64,000 nt of DNA from JAJXXT01 sp963764465 (GTDB lineage Bacteria > Pseudomonadota > Alphaproteobacteria > Acetobacterales > Acetobacteraceae). How positions within the stretch are numbered: position 1 is the first letter of the stretch; every line of letters starts with the position of its first letter. Positions 1 to 6,868 of the stretch are shown here, piece by piece. The notes under the pieces are model-generated. The model was not told where the DNA came from. It did not search any database and saw only the letters and a program-made list of their open reading frames with translations. The stretch spans positions 744,001 to 808,000 of the forward strand of contig CAVXSO010000002.1 of the NCBI GenBank assembly GCA_963764465.1. Direction: 5' to 3'. The position numbers and the translations under genes were made by a program.

Positions 1-391
1 CCGTCACGCCGCCATCGGCGCTCAGCCGGATAAAGGCACCGGAAGCCGAAACGATCGCGGCCTCGCCCGGCTTCACATACGCCACCGGCGCCGCCGGCGG
101 GTTGACCAGGCTCCACGCAGCACCCAGCACCGCCCAGCTCTCATGGTCGCCATCGAGCGGCACCACCACCACCTGCGCGCCGATCGCGGGCGGGCAGATC
201 AGGCCCCAACCGCCGCCACCGCCCATGCCCAGGATCGGCAACCAGCCGGAAAGCACGCCCTCCGGCTGGATCGTCACCTTCGCGAGGTGGCGCTGAGCAT
301 CCACGCTCGTCACCGTCGCGAAGCGCGGCTGCGGCCGCGTCGCATCCAGCGCCGCCGCATGGTAGCGCAGCGCCTCGGCAAGCCCGCTCAC
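1..391 (-). CDS. Baseplate assembly protein V (gpV-like spike), partial
   Basis: N-terminal 130 residues of a gpV/Gp5-type baseplate spike protein; the C-terminus runs off the left edge. After a short helix it shows the OB-fold pattern of the family: TVTSVD, then GWLPILGMGGGGGWG, then a strand reading GAQVVVVP. The start is a GTG at 391 whose GTGA overlaps the stop of the gpD-like gene, so the two are translationally coupled. In P2 and Mu relatives this protein forms the central spike under the tail tube and partners gpD, which is its neighbour here. Family recognition is from sequence pattern only. Confidence 0.75.
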   Translation of the reverse strand, partial: MSGLAEALRYHAAALDATRPQPRFATVTSVDAQRHLAKVTIQPEGVLSGWLPILGMGGGGGWGLICPPAIGAQVVVVPLDGDHESWAVLGAAWSLVNPPAAPVAYVKPGEAAIVSASGAFIRLSADGGVT

Positions 392-1434
392 GACTGCGCC
401 ACCGGCAGCGGCGAATGGTTCTTGAGCCGCAATGATTGCCGGAACCCGGCCATGCTCACCTGGCGGTGGATCCAGTCCACCCAGTAGCTCTGGTCGAAGC
501 TCGATCCGGTGCCCATCACCGCCACCTGGCTGCGCGGCGTGAGGGCGGTCTCACCCGGCATCTCGACCTCGATGATCCGCTCCTGCCGCCCCACCTGCTC
601 CAGCATGGTGCGCGCCATCGCCGCCGCCTGGTCCTCCGCCAGGTTCGGCCGCACCACCACATAGCGCCGCGCCGTCCCCGCCGCGCCGGCCCGCGCCGTC
701 CTGGTGAACGCCCGCTGCTGGCGGGAGCTCCAGGAGTGCACCTCCACCTGCGCCCCCTTCGCCAGCGTCAGCGCCCGCGTGCAGCGCAGCTGTTCCACGT
801 TCGCAACCGTCACCCCGTTCGCGTCGTTGCCGACCAGCACGGTGAAGTCCGGCAGGCCCGGCTGCGGCAGCGGCTGGAAGTACAGCGTCCGCCCCTGCAC
901 CCACACGTCGTAGCCCTCGTGCTGCGCGAGCCAGGTCAGCAGGTCCCACTCGGTCCGCGCCCGCGCGAACGCGCCCAGCGAGCTGCGTACATGATCCTGC
1001 TGGTAGAACGTCCCCGCGAGCGTGGACGTCGCCGCCACCTCCGCCGCCAGCCCATGCCGCCGCGCAATCGCCTCGGCGATCTCGGAGCTGGTGCGGTTCT
1101 GAAACGTCTCCTGCGTCGGCGCCTCGATCATCGCGGCCACGAAATCCCGCCCCGCGAGCAGCACCAGGCCGGTCCCCACGTCATACTCCACCTGGTCCAC
1201 CTCGCCGGTGATCAGCGTCGTGAAGCCGATGCCGTCCGTCGATACCTGCACGTCCAGCACAGCAGGCGGGCTCAGGTCCCACCATGCCCCCATCCCGCTG
1301 GAGGCCGCGAAGCTCAGCGAGAACTCGCCCGCATGAAAATGCCCGTTGCAGAGAACGGAGGCGGTGAGCGGCCCCGGCAGCGCCACGCCGTCCGCCAGCA
1401 CGCGCACCAGCGGCGATGAAACCGCCCCGCTCAC
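388..1434 (-). CDS. Late control protein D-like tail hub
   Basis: A 348-residue protein of the gpD/gp27 hub family, which forms the ring that joins the tail tube to the baseplate spike. Visible features are an N-terminal beta domain (VRVLADG to TLITGEVDQVEYD), a central segment with RARTEWDLLTWLAQHEGYDVWV, typical of the family, and a C-terminal beta domain ending in QSYWVDWIHRQVSM. The GTG start (1434) overlaps the stop of the gpX-like gene, and its own stop overlaps the gpV start. The order X, D, V matches P2-like baseplate modules. Confidence 0.75.
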   Translation of the reverse strand: MSGAVSSPLVRVLADGVALPGPLTASVLCNGHFHAGEFSLSFAASSGMGAWWDLSPPAVLDVQVSTDGIGFTTLITGEVDQVEYDVGTGLVLLAGRDFVAAMIEAPTQETFQNRTSSEIAEAIARRHGLAAEVAATSTLAGTFYQQDHVRSSLGAFARARTEWDLLTWLAQHEGYDVWVQGRTLYFQPLPQPGLPDFTVLVGNDANGVTVANVEQLRCTRALTLAKGAQVEVHSWSSRQQRAFTRTARAGAAGTARRYVVVRPNLAEDQAAAMARTMLEQVGRQERIIEVEMPGETALTPRSQVAVMGTGSSFDQSYWVDWIHRQVSMAGFRQSLRLKNHSPLPVAQS

Positions 1435-1631
1435 CCGATCGGCATCCCGCCGGAGTGCGCCGCGTTCGGCGCCGGAACGGTCAGCGTCACCACTCCCTGC
1501 AGGAACGGATCGGAAAGCCCGTTGGCGCGCGCCAGCATGTTCGCCAGCGTCGCGTCGCCATAGAGCCGGGCCGCGAGGGCGAACAGGTTACCCCCACCCT
1601 GGATCACCTGCTGCGGCAGCGTTCTCGTCAT
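1431..1631 (-). CDS. Tail protein X-like (LysM-type)
   Basis: A 66-residue protein starting at the ATG at 1631. The segment IQGGGNLFALAARLYGDATLANMLARANGL is a LysM-like helix-strand pattern typical of phage gpX tail proteins, where a small LysM domain binds at the tail tip near the hub. It lies just upstream of the gpD-like gene and shares a GTGA overlap with it. A longer reading frame upstream is open only because of the high GC content and would overlap the preceding gene, so the internal ATG was chosen. Confidence 0.72.
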   Translation of the reverse strand: MTRTLPQQVIQGGGNLFALAARLYGDATLANMLARANGLSDPFLQGVVTLTVPAPNAAHSGGMPIG

Positions 1632-1639
1632 CGTCCACC

Positions 1640-2452
1640 TCAATTGTTCGCGCTCAGGTTTGCCGCCATGCGCCCGAGATAGGCGCTCGCCGTCGCCGCC
1701 TGCGCCAGGTGTCCCGTCTGCGTCGCCGCGCTCGCCAGGTCGGTCATGGAGGAGACGGGTGTCGCAAGCCCCGCCGCCCGCGCGCCCACGCCGGCCACCT
1801 GCGCGCCCGAGGCTGCCTGCGCCGCGTTCACCACTCCTTGCGCACCCGCAACGGCGCTCCATGCCGCGCCCACCGCGGCAGACCCGGGCAGGACGGGCCC
1901 GATCAGCTGCAACGTCGCCTGCACGTCCTGCAGCGTGCCCGCCACGCCATCGCCCCCGCCCGCGATCGCCGCCCCGATGTCGCCCACGAGGCTGGCCCCG
2001 AGATCAAGCGCCAGCTGGTCGGGCGCCGCGCTGTCGTCGCGTATCACCGCGCAGCTTATCGCATAGGCGATGCGCTGGTATCCTTCCCGCAACGAAATCC
2101 GGTGCGGCAGCACGGTGAAGTTCCACGTGCCCCAGGTCAGCGCCACCGCCTGGCCGGCATCGGCCAGCGCCTTGAGGTTCTGCGCCCGCGTCTCGGCCTC
2201 GCTGCCCAGCATCACGCCGGACCAGGCGATATCGCCGTAATCGGCGCCCATCGCCTCCAGCACGCGCTCGCCGCCGATCAGCCGGTGCACCACCAGCGCC
2301 TGCCGCACCGGCAGCGTCATCGTCTCCGGCACCTCGAAATCCTGGAACGCGAAGCTGCCCAGCACCACCGGCCCCGCCGCGCCGAAGGCCAGCGTCTCGA
2401 GCGCGGAGGCCGCGGAGGTCGCGTCGCTGAGCGTGGCGATCGTCCCGCTCAT
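1640..2452 (-). CDS. Tail/baseplate protein in gpU position
   Basis: A 270-residue protein. The first 130 residues are beta-rich and contain LGSFAFQDFEVPETM and WGTWNFTVLP, like proteins that connect tape measure and hub in P2-like tails (gpU or DNA-circularisation N families). The second half is an Ala/Gly-rich helical region without recognisable motifs. The ATG at 2452 overlaps the tape measure stop (ATGA); an in-frame upstream start at 2482 would overlap the previous gene by 34 bases and is less likely. Assignment rests mainly on gene order. Confidence 0.55.
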   Translation of the reverse strand: MSGTIATLSDATSAASALETLAFGAAGPVVLGSFAFQDFEVPETMTLPVRQALVVHRLIGGERVLEAMGADYGDIAWSGVMLGSEAETRAQNLKALADAGQAVALTWGTWNFTVLPHRISLREGYQRIAYAISCAVIRDDSAAPDQLALDLGASLVGDIGAAIAGGGDGVAGTLQDVQATLQLIGPVLPGSAAVGAAWSAVAGAQGVVNAAQAASGAQVAGVGARAAGLATPVSSMTDLASAATQTGHLAQAATASAYLGRMAANLSANN

Positions 2453-3489
2453 GGCATCACCGGCACGGGGCCCGGCGCCCATGGCATCGCCGCCGGGGAT
2501 GGCAGGCTCGGCGTCGTCGCCGCCGGCACGCGCATCCCCCTCGTCACGGCCATGCCCGTTGCGTTCCCGATATCATGCGGATTCAGCACGATCACGCGCT
2601 GCGGCTCCGCACCCACATGCGCGCTCCCGGCGCCCGCCACCGCGCGTTCCGTGGCGCGCCAGCCGGAAATCCCATGCCCCATCTCACTCGTTCCCGCGCG
2701 CCCCGCGCCGCGCCCATCGCCCGCGCGGCCCGGGAGGCGCTGCTTCCAGTCCGCCGCCAGCGCCGAACCCACGCTGTTCAGCCCGCCGGCAAGCGCCGCC
2801 AGCCGCTTCGTCACCGCGTCGCCGAAGCCCGGCAAGCCCAACCCCCGCGGCGCAGTCCGCCCCTCCGGTCGCAGCACCCGTGCCGCCATCCTGCCGCCCG
2901 GGAAGGGCAGGGGCGCGGATGGCGACGTCACCATCGGGCCCGCCAAAATCCCCTCCCGCCCGCCACGCGGCGGCGCCGTTACCGGCACGGAGTTCCACCG
3001 CGCCGCGCCCGGCACGCTCCGCAACGCCGCCGGCATCGTCTCCGCCCGCCGCACGGCCCGCATCGCCACCGGCGCCAGCGCCGCCCGCTCCCGCGCCGGC
3101 GGGACGCTCACCAGGGCGTTGCGAAGCGGCAACGACCCCGCGCGCACCGGCGCCGGCAGCACGCCCGGCCCCGCAATCGGCCCACGCCGCTCCGGCCCGC
3201 CACGCACCCGGCCAAGCGCCTCCATCACGCCACGCCAGGCGCCGGCAGGCGCCTCGGTCACCGCGCGCTCGCGCACCACCTGCCGCGCCCCGGCCGCAAG
3301 CCCGAGCGAGCCCGGCATCCGGCTTGCCCCGGCCGCCCCCATCGCCGCCAGCCGCATCCCGCCGAACCCGGCGGCGGCGCGATCCACCGCCTTGCCCAGG
3401 CCCGCGAGGTCGCGCTGGATCGTCCCGATCACCGGCGAGACCTCGTTGGTCATCCCGATCGAGACGCCGATCCTGAACACATCGATCAT
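2449..3489 (-). CDS. Short tail tape measure-like protein
   Basis: A 346-residue protein. The N-terminus (MIDVFRIGVSIGMTNEVSPV, then GTIQRDLAGLGKAVDRAAAGF) has the look of tail length tape measure proteins: a beta start followed by a heptad-like helix. The remainder is Ala, Arg, Pro and Gly rich with no clear membrane segment. It is short, since tape measures of contractile tails usually exceed 500 residues. Position directly after the G/GT chaperone pair and a small gene, and before the gpU-like gene, supports the call. Both ends overlap neighbours (ATGA). Confidence 0.6.
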   Translation of the reverse strand: MIDVFRIGVSIGMTNEVSPVIGTIQRDLAGLGKAVDRAAAGFGGMRLAAMGAAGASRMPGSLGLAAGARQVVRERAVTEAPAGAWRGVMEALGRVRGGPERRGPIAGPGVLPAPVRAGSLPLRNALVSVPPARERAALAPVAMRAVRRAETMPAALRSVPGAARWNSVPVTAPPRGGREGILAGPMVTSPSAPLPFPGGRMAARVLRPEGRTAPRGLGLPGFGDAVTKRLAALAGGLNSVGSALAADWKQRLPGRAGDGRGAGRAGTSEMGHGISGWRATERAVAGAGSAHVGAEPQRVIVLNPHDIGNATGMAVTRGMRVPAATTPSLPSPAAMPWAPGPVPVMP

Positions 3490-3854
3490 CGTTCCGCTCC
3501 GTGTCCGGAGGCGCCGTGCGCCCCCCGCCCCACCAGCGCCGAGGCAACGCCGCGCGCAAGTTCCGCAGCCACGGCCTCGCCCGATTGCATCGCCGCGGCC
3601 GCCAGCACCGGCGCCGGCGGTTCGCCCGCCGTCCCCAGTTCGCGCACCACCGCCGCGTCGTCGGTCATCCCCACCATGCCCTCGGCCCCGTCGCGCAGAA
3701 CCGCCACGCCAACCCCCGCGCCGCCGCGCGCGGTGGCCTCCCGCGCCAGCCCCCGGCACGCCCGCGCCATCGCTCCGCGCGCCGCCGCGTCCGCGCCCAT
3801 CGCCATCGCGCCCAGCCGCGCGACCGCCTCGGCCAGGGAAACCGCACGCCTCAT
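3486..3854 (-). CDS. Small phage tail-region protein
   Basis: A 122-residue, Ala-rich, mostly helical protein whose start overlaps the stop of the frameshifted chaperone extension and whose stop overlaps the tape measure start. The part around VGMTDDAAVVRELGTAGEPPAPV resembles the pattern seen in HK97 gp10-like proteins (a strand, then a glutamate-glycine-threonine turn and prolines), but the match is weak. A role in tail assembly is inferred only from position. It could equally be a dedicated partner of the short tape measure. Confidence 0.55.
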   Translation of the reverse strand: MRRAVSLAEAVARLGAMAMGADAAARGAMARACRGLAREATARGGAGVGVAVLRDGAEGMVGMTDDAAVVRELGTAGEPPAPVLAAAAMQSGEAVAAELARGVASALVGRGAHGASGHGAER

Positions 3855-4377
3855 CCGTTACGCTTCCAGCACAGCTCGCCCCAGTCGAACTCAAGCCCCT
3901 CAAACATCCCGAACGCCACCGCCATCGCCAGCCGCAGCGCCGGCTCCATCGCGAATGCGCGGTCCATCTCCACCCCGTTTCGCACCAGCCAGCAGGCGGT
4001 CACGAAGTCGGGGTGGCCGGCGAGTTTTTTGCGACACTCCGCTCCGCCGCTCGCCGCGCCGCCTCGTCGGTGGCCGCCATCGTGGCGTCCATCTCGGCGC
4101 GCATCGCCAGCATCACGGCCGCGAAGCCATCGTCACCCAGCGTGCCGATCGCCGCCATGATCTGCGCGTGCGTCGCGGGGCGCGACATCGGCACGCCATC
4201 GATCTCGGTCACGGCATAGGCCACGGTCGCCATCTGCATGAAGACCGCGTTCTGCGTGTCCTCCGGGTGGCCACCGCGCCCCACCACCAGCGCCAGCCGC
4301 GCCTGGTCGAGCACGTTGAGCTCGGAGAAGACGATGCGCCGCCCCCGCGCGTCACTAACCGTCGTCGCCTGCGTCAC
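3851..4377 (-). CDS. Tail assembly chaperone GT, -1 frameshift product
   Basis: Predicted 175-residue fusion made when ribosomes slip back one base at the A AAA AAC heptamer (4030-4024). The first 118 codons are shared with the 125-residue G protein; 57 more residues follow in the -1 frame, beginning KKLAGHPDF and containing FEGLEFDWGELCWKRNG before a stop at 3851-3853. In lambda, P2 and many other tailed phages the G/GT pair sits exactly here, between the tube and tape measure genes, and both products chaperone the tape measure. The extension has no good independent start codon, supporting expression by frameshifting. Confidence 0.8.
4000..4377 (-). CDS. Tail assembly chaperone G
   Basis: A 125-residue protein starting at the GTG at 4377, which overlaps the tube stop as GTGA. 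It reads RGRRIVFSELNVLDQARLAL near the N-terminus, then helical segments, and ends SVAKNSPATPTS when ribosomes stay in frame. Length and position between tube and tape measure match gpG-type chaperones, which bind the tape measure before the tube polymerises around it. A slippery heptamer at codons 116-118 allows the longer GT product. Confidence 0.78.
   Translation of the reverse strand: MTQATTVSDARGRRIVFSELNVLDQARLALVVGRGGHPEDTQNAVFMQMATVAYAVTEIDGVPMSRPATHAQIMAAIGTLGDDGFAAVMLAMRAEMDATMAATDEAARRAAERSVAKNSPATPTS
4024..4030 (-). other. Programmed -1 frameshift heptamer A AAA AAC
   Basis: On the minus strand the G gene reads GCA AAA AAC TCG, giving the canonical X XXY YYZ heptamer A AAA AAC. 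Slippage by one base joins the G frame to an open -1 frame of 57 residues that ends in an ATGA overlap with the next gene. Context (tube upstream, tape measure downstream) is where such signals are conserved in tailed phages. Confidence 0.82.
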
Positions 4378-4814
4378 AGCGCCACCCGCTGCGTCGCGAT
4401 GAAGCTCACCTCCATCGCCACCGGCGCTTCCGGCTTCCAGTTCTGCGCCCCGAATTTCAGCGCGCAGTTGGTGAACTGGTAGCGGGAGGTCGAGCCATCC
4501 GCCTCGGTGATCGCCTGGGTGATGGTGCCGTTCTGCAACGTACCCCCGGAGATCCACAGCGCCTCCCCCTGGGCGAAGAACGCATCGAGGTTGTCATTGG
4601 CGCGCTCGAGCATGAAGCGCCCGGTCCAGCCCTTCGGCAGCTCGGCGTTCAGCACCATCCCGTCCAGCCGGTCCACGCGCAGGTTGGCGTATTGCGGCGT
4701 CGCCTCGAATCCCGTCACGTTCTGCAGATCGATGGTCTGTCCGGCCACCGTCAGCACCACGGAAACGTCGCGGCCGATGCTGATGTTCAGCACGCCGTTG
4801 TTGCTCACAGGCAT
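4374..4814 (-). CDS. Major tail tube protein
   Basis: A 146-residue protein downstream of the sheath gene. Beta-rich sequence (VSVVLTVAGQTIDLQNVTGF, then LDGMVLNAELPKGWTGRFML) resembles tube proteins of contractile-tail phages, which stack as hexameric rings inside the sheath. A ribosome site (GGAG, seven bases before the ATG at 4814) is visible. The stop overlaps the G chaperone start. Confidence 0.78.
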   Translation of the reverse strand: MPVSNNGVLNISIGRDVSVVLTVAGQTIDLQNVTGFEATPQYANLRVDRLDGMVLNAELPKGWTGRFMLERANDNLDAFFAQGEALWISGGTLQNGTITQAITEADGSTSRYQFTNCALKFGAQNWKPEAPVAMEVSFIATQRVAL

Positions 4815-4845
4815 GTCAGTTCTCCGTTATGGTGCCGAAACAGTG

Positions 4846-6415
4846 TCAGGCGGCGGCCGGCACGCCGCCGACCACCGTGCCCTGGCTCACGATCTGCACC
4901 GTCGTGCCGCCCTGCAGGTTGACGATGAACTTCTCGTTGATGCCGAGGTACTGCACCTGCACGTCGCATTGCAGGTAGCCGAGTGCTGTGCGGCTCTGCG
5001 GGTTGTTGCCCGGGTCGCACAGCACCGCGAACGCCGCGATCATGCCACTGTCGCGCAGGTTGCCCAGGAAATCCGCGAAGGTCGCGTGCACCTGGTTGAA
5101 CAGGTCGGGCGTGATCACCTGGCCCACATAGGCACCCATCGCCGCGTTGAAGGTGAAGGCGAGGAAGTTCGTCATGCGGGTATAATTGTCCCCGCTCATT
5201 GCGGGATTGCTCGATGTGTTGTGCCCGAGCCCGGCGGCCCAGTAGGTGCCGCCCGGCGAGGGGCTCGCCACCAGGTCCATGCGCGCGCCGAAAATCGCCG
5301 CCTTGTCCGCGCCAGACCACGTGCCATGCACCGCCGATCCCATCGGCCCCGATTTCTGGGAGCCCACGATGCCGACGAGCTTCTTGTTCAGGCTCGAACT
5401 CATGCGGCGCCAGCGTCGCGAGCTTGCCCGCCAGGAACCCCGCGGGCCCGGTGAGGCGCGTCACCTGGTTCACCGCGTCGTACCATTCCACCCAGTCGCC
5501 GAAGGCGATCTTCACGCCATAGTCGTCGAGCCCGGAAGCCGCCATCTCGCTCGCCGCGTTGCCTGGCGTGTCGCCCGCCGCGGTCTCCAGGATCGCGTAG
5601 ATCCCCTCCGCGCCGGCAAACCCCGCGACCGTCGTCCACTTCGTCGTGTCCGTCATGTCGGACAGCAGCATCAGCGAGCAGCTCTGCCCGCGCAGCGCGT
5701 ACATCCCCGTGCGCGGCACGCTGTCGATGCCGATCAGCGTGGCGGAGGAAACATTGGCCGCCCCATCCGTCCCCGCCGTCCACGCGATCGTCCCGTTCGG
5801 CCCGACGGTCGGGAATGTCTGCCCGCCATAGATCCCCACCGGGCTGCTCGCCACCAGCCACTGGCTCGGTCCCTGCAGCCCGATGCCGTTGTTGATGGCA
5901 TTGGCGATGTTCGCCATGGACATCAGCGGAATATTGTCAAAGACCTCGACGGTGCCAAACCCCGCGACCACCACGGAAACCCTCGCCGTGCCGGATTTCG
6001 CCCCCGCCGCCCACACCACGTTGACGTTGGTGGCGAACCAGGATCCGGTGTATTTCGCGGTCAGCACCACGCTCGCGCTGCCGGCGAGCACGCTCACGGT
6101 CGCGGTCGCCGCGGTATCGGTGCCGTCCGTCACGCGCACGCAACGGAAATTCTGCGCGCCCTGCTGCGCCATCTTGGCGACCTGCGTGCCCAGGTCGCTG
6201 GTCCGCGCCACCAGGTCGCCGAAATTCTGCTTGAACCCGGCATAGCTGCCCACCACCACCGGCGTGTTCACCGGGCCGTAGGACGCGGTGCCCACAACGC
6301 CGGTAACGTCGGTCGGGATCCCGTTGATGATGGTCTGCGGCGGCACGACCTGGACATAAAGCCCCGGCACGAGCAGCGCGTTGGTATTCAGCGCGCCAAG
6401 AGGGGTCACGGACAT
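4846..6415 (-). pseudogene. Tail sheath protein, broken by a +1 frameshift
   Basis: Sheath proteins form the contractile outer tail. The N-terminal frame (from ATG 6415, good GGAG site) covers about 337 residues: LVPGLYVQVVPP, the ASYGPVNTPVVV domain, and YAILETAAGDTP. Near 5404, after LATLAPH, homology moves to the +1 frame, continuing as SSSLNKKLVGIVGSQK and then to VVGGVPAAA with a stop at 4846. The rejoined length of about 522 residues suits the family. No slippery site is present; the original frame continues open in nonsense sequence. Either a real disabling mutation or a one-base sequencing error. The second half also has its own ATG at 5403, so two separate polypeptides are possible but unlikely to assemble. 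Confidence 0.8.
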
Positions 6416-6460
6416 GGCAATACTCCGGGGTCAGATGGGCTGGGGTTCATTCGGTCAGGA

Positions 6461-6622
6461 TCAGGCCGCCGCCACGCGCACCACGTGCGGCAGGTAATCC
6501 TTCTCGATCGTGGCGATCGCCGCCGTGTCGGTGACGATCTCGCCCTTCGCGTAGACCAGGAACGGCGAGATCACGACATAGTGGTACGCCGGCTTCGCGG
6601 CCGGGGATGTGGTTGCAGACAT
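6461..6622 (-). CDS. Small phage protein between fibre and sheath genes
   Basis: A 53-residue protein from the ATG at 6622. Sequence such as AYHYVVISPFLVYAKGEIVTDT and YLPHVVRVAA has a beta-strand pattern and normal codon use. Not recognised. It lies between a small fibre-associated gene and the sheath, so a structural or assembly role is possible. A longer upstream reading frame is open but shares no homology style and overlaps the next gene. Confidence 0.5.
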   Translation of the reverse strand: MSATTSPAAKPAYHYVVISPFLVYAKGEIVTDTAAIATIEKDYLPHVVRVAAA

Positions 6623-6635
6623 GCAATAAACTCCG

Positions 6636-6866
6636 TCAGGTCGTGGTGTCGGGAACGCGCTCGCCCACCGCGAGCGTGTCGTGGCGCAACAGCCGCACCG
6701 CGCTGAGGCTGCCATCCTCGCGCCGGTGCGGCGGGTGCTCGTAGGGCGCGGTGCCGTCCCACAGGATCACGTTCACCACCTGGCCGCGATCGTCGATCAC
6801 GGCATGGCGCTCACCGCCGCCGATCTCGACCCGGTGCGCGCCCGCGAGGGAAGGAACTGCGTTCAT
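6636..6866 (-). CDS. Small tail fibre-associated protein
   Basis: A 76-residue protein beginning two bases after the tail fibre stop. The segment DRGQVVNVILWDGTAPYEHP resembles small proteins found downstream of phage tail fibres, which often carry a VxNVIxWDG motif. Function is unknown; fibre attachment or folding is an inference from position. Confidence 0.55.
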   Translation of the reverse strand: MNAVPSLAGAHRVEIGGGERHAVIDDRGQVVNVILWDGTAPYEHPPHRREDGSLSAVRLLRHDTLAVGERVPDTTT

Positions 6867-6868
6867 GC

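Noticed and set aside
1346..4219. A 957-residue plus-strand reading frame over the tail genes
   Set aside because: Arg/Pro/Ala-rich sequence without domains; the opposite strand carries coherent overlapping tail genes. The same applies to long frames at 12,411-15,167, 26,933-29,611 and 55,579-59,033.
5390..5420. Programmed frameshift in the sheath gene
   Set aside because: A +1 shift is needed at CCG CAT GAG and no known +1 slippery codon, stop codon or stimulator is present; phage sheaths are not known to use one.
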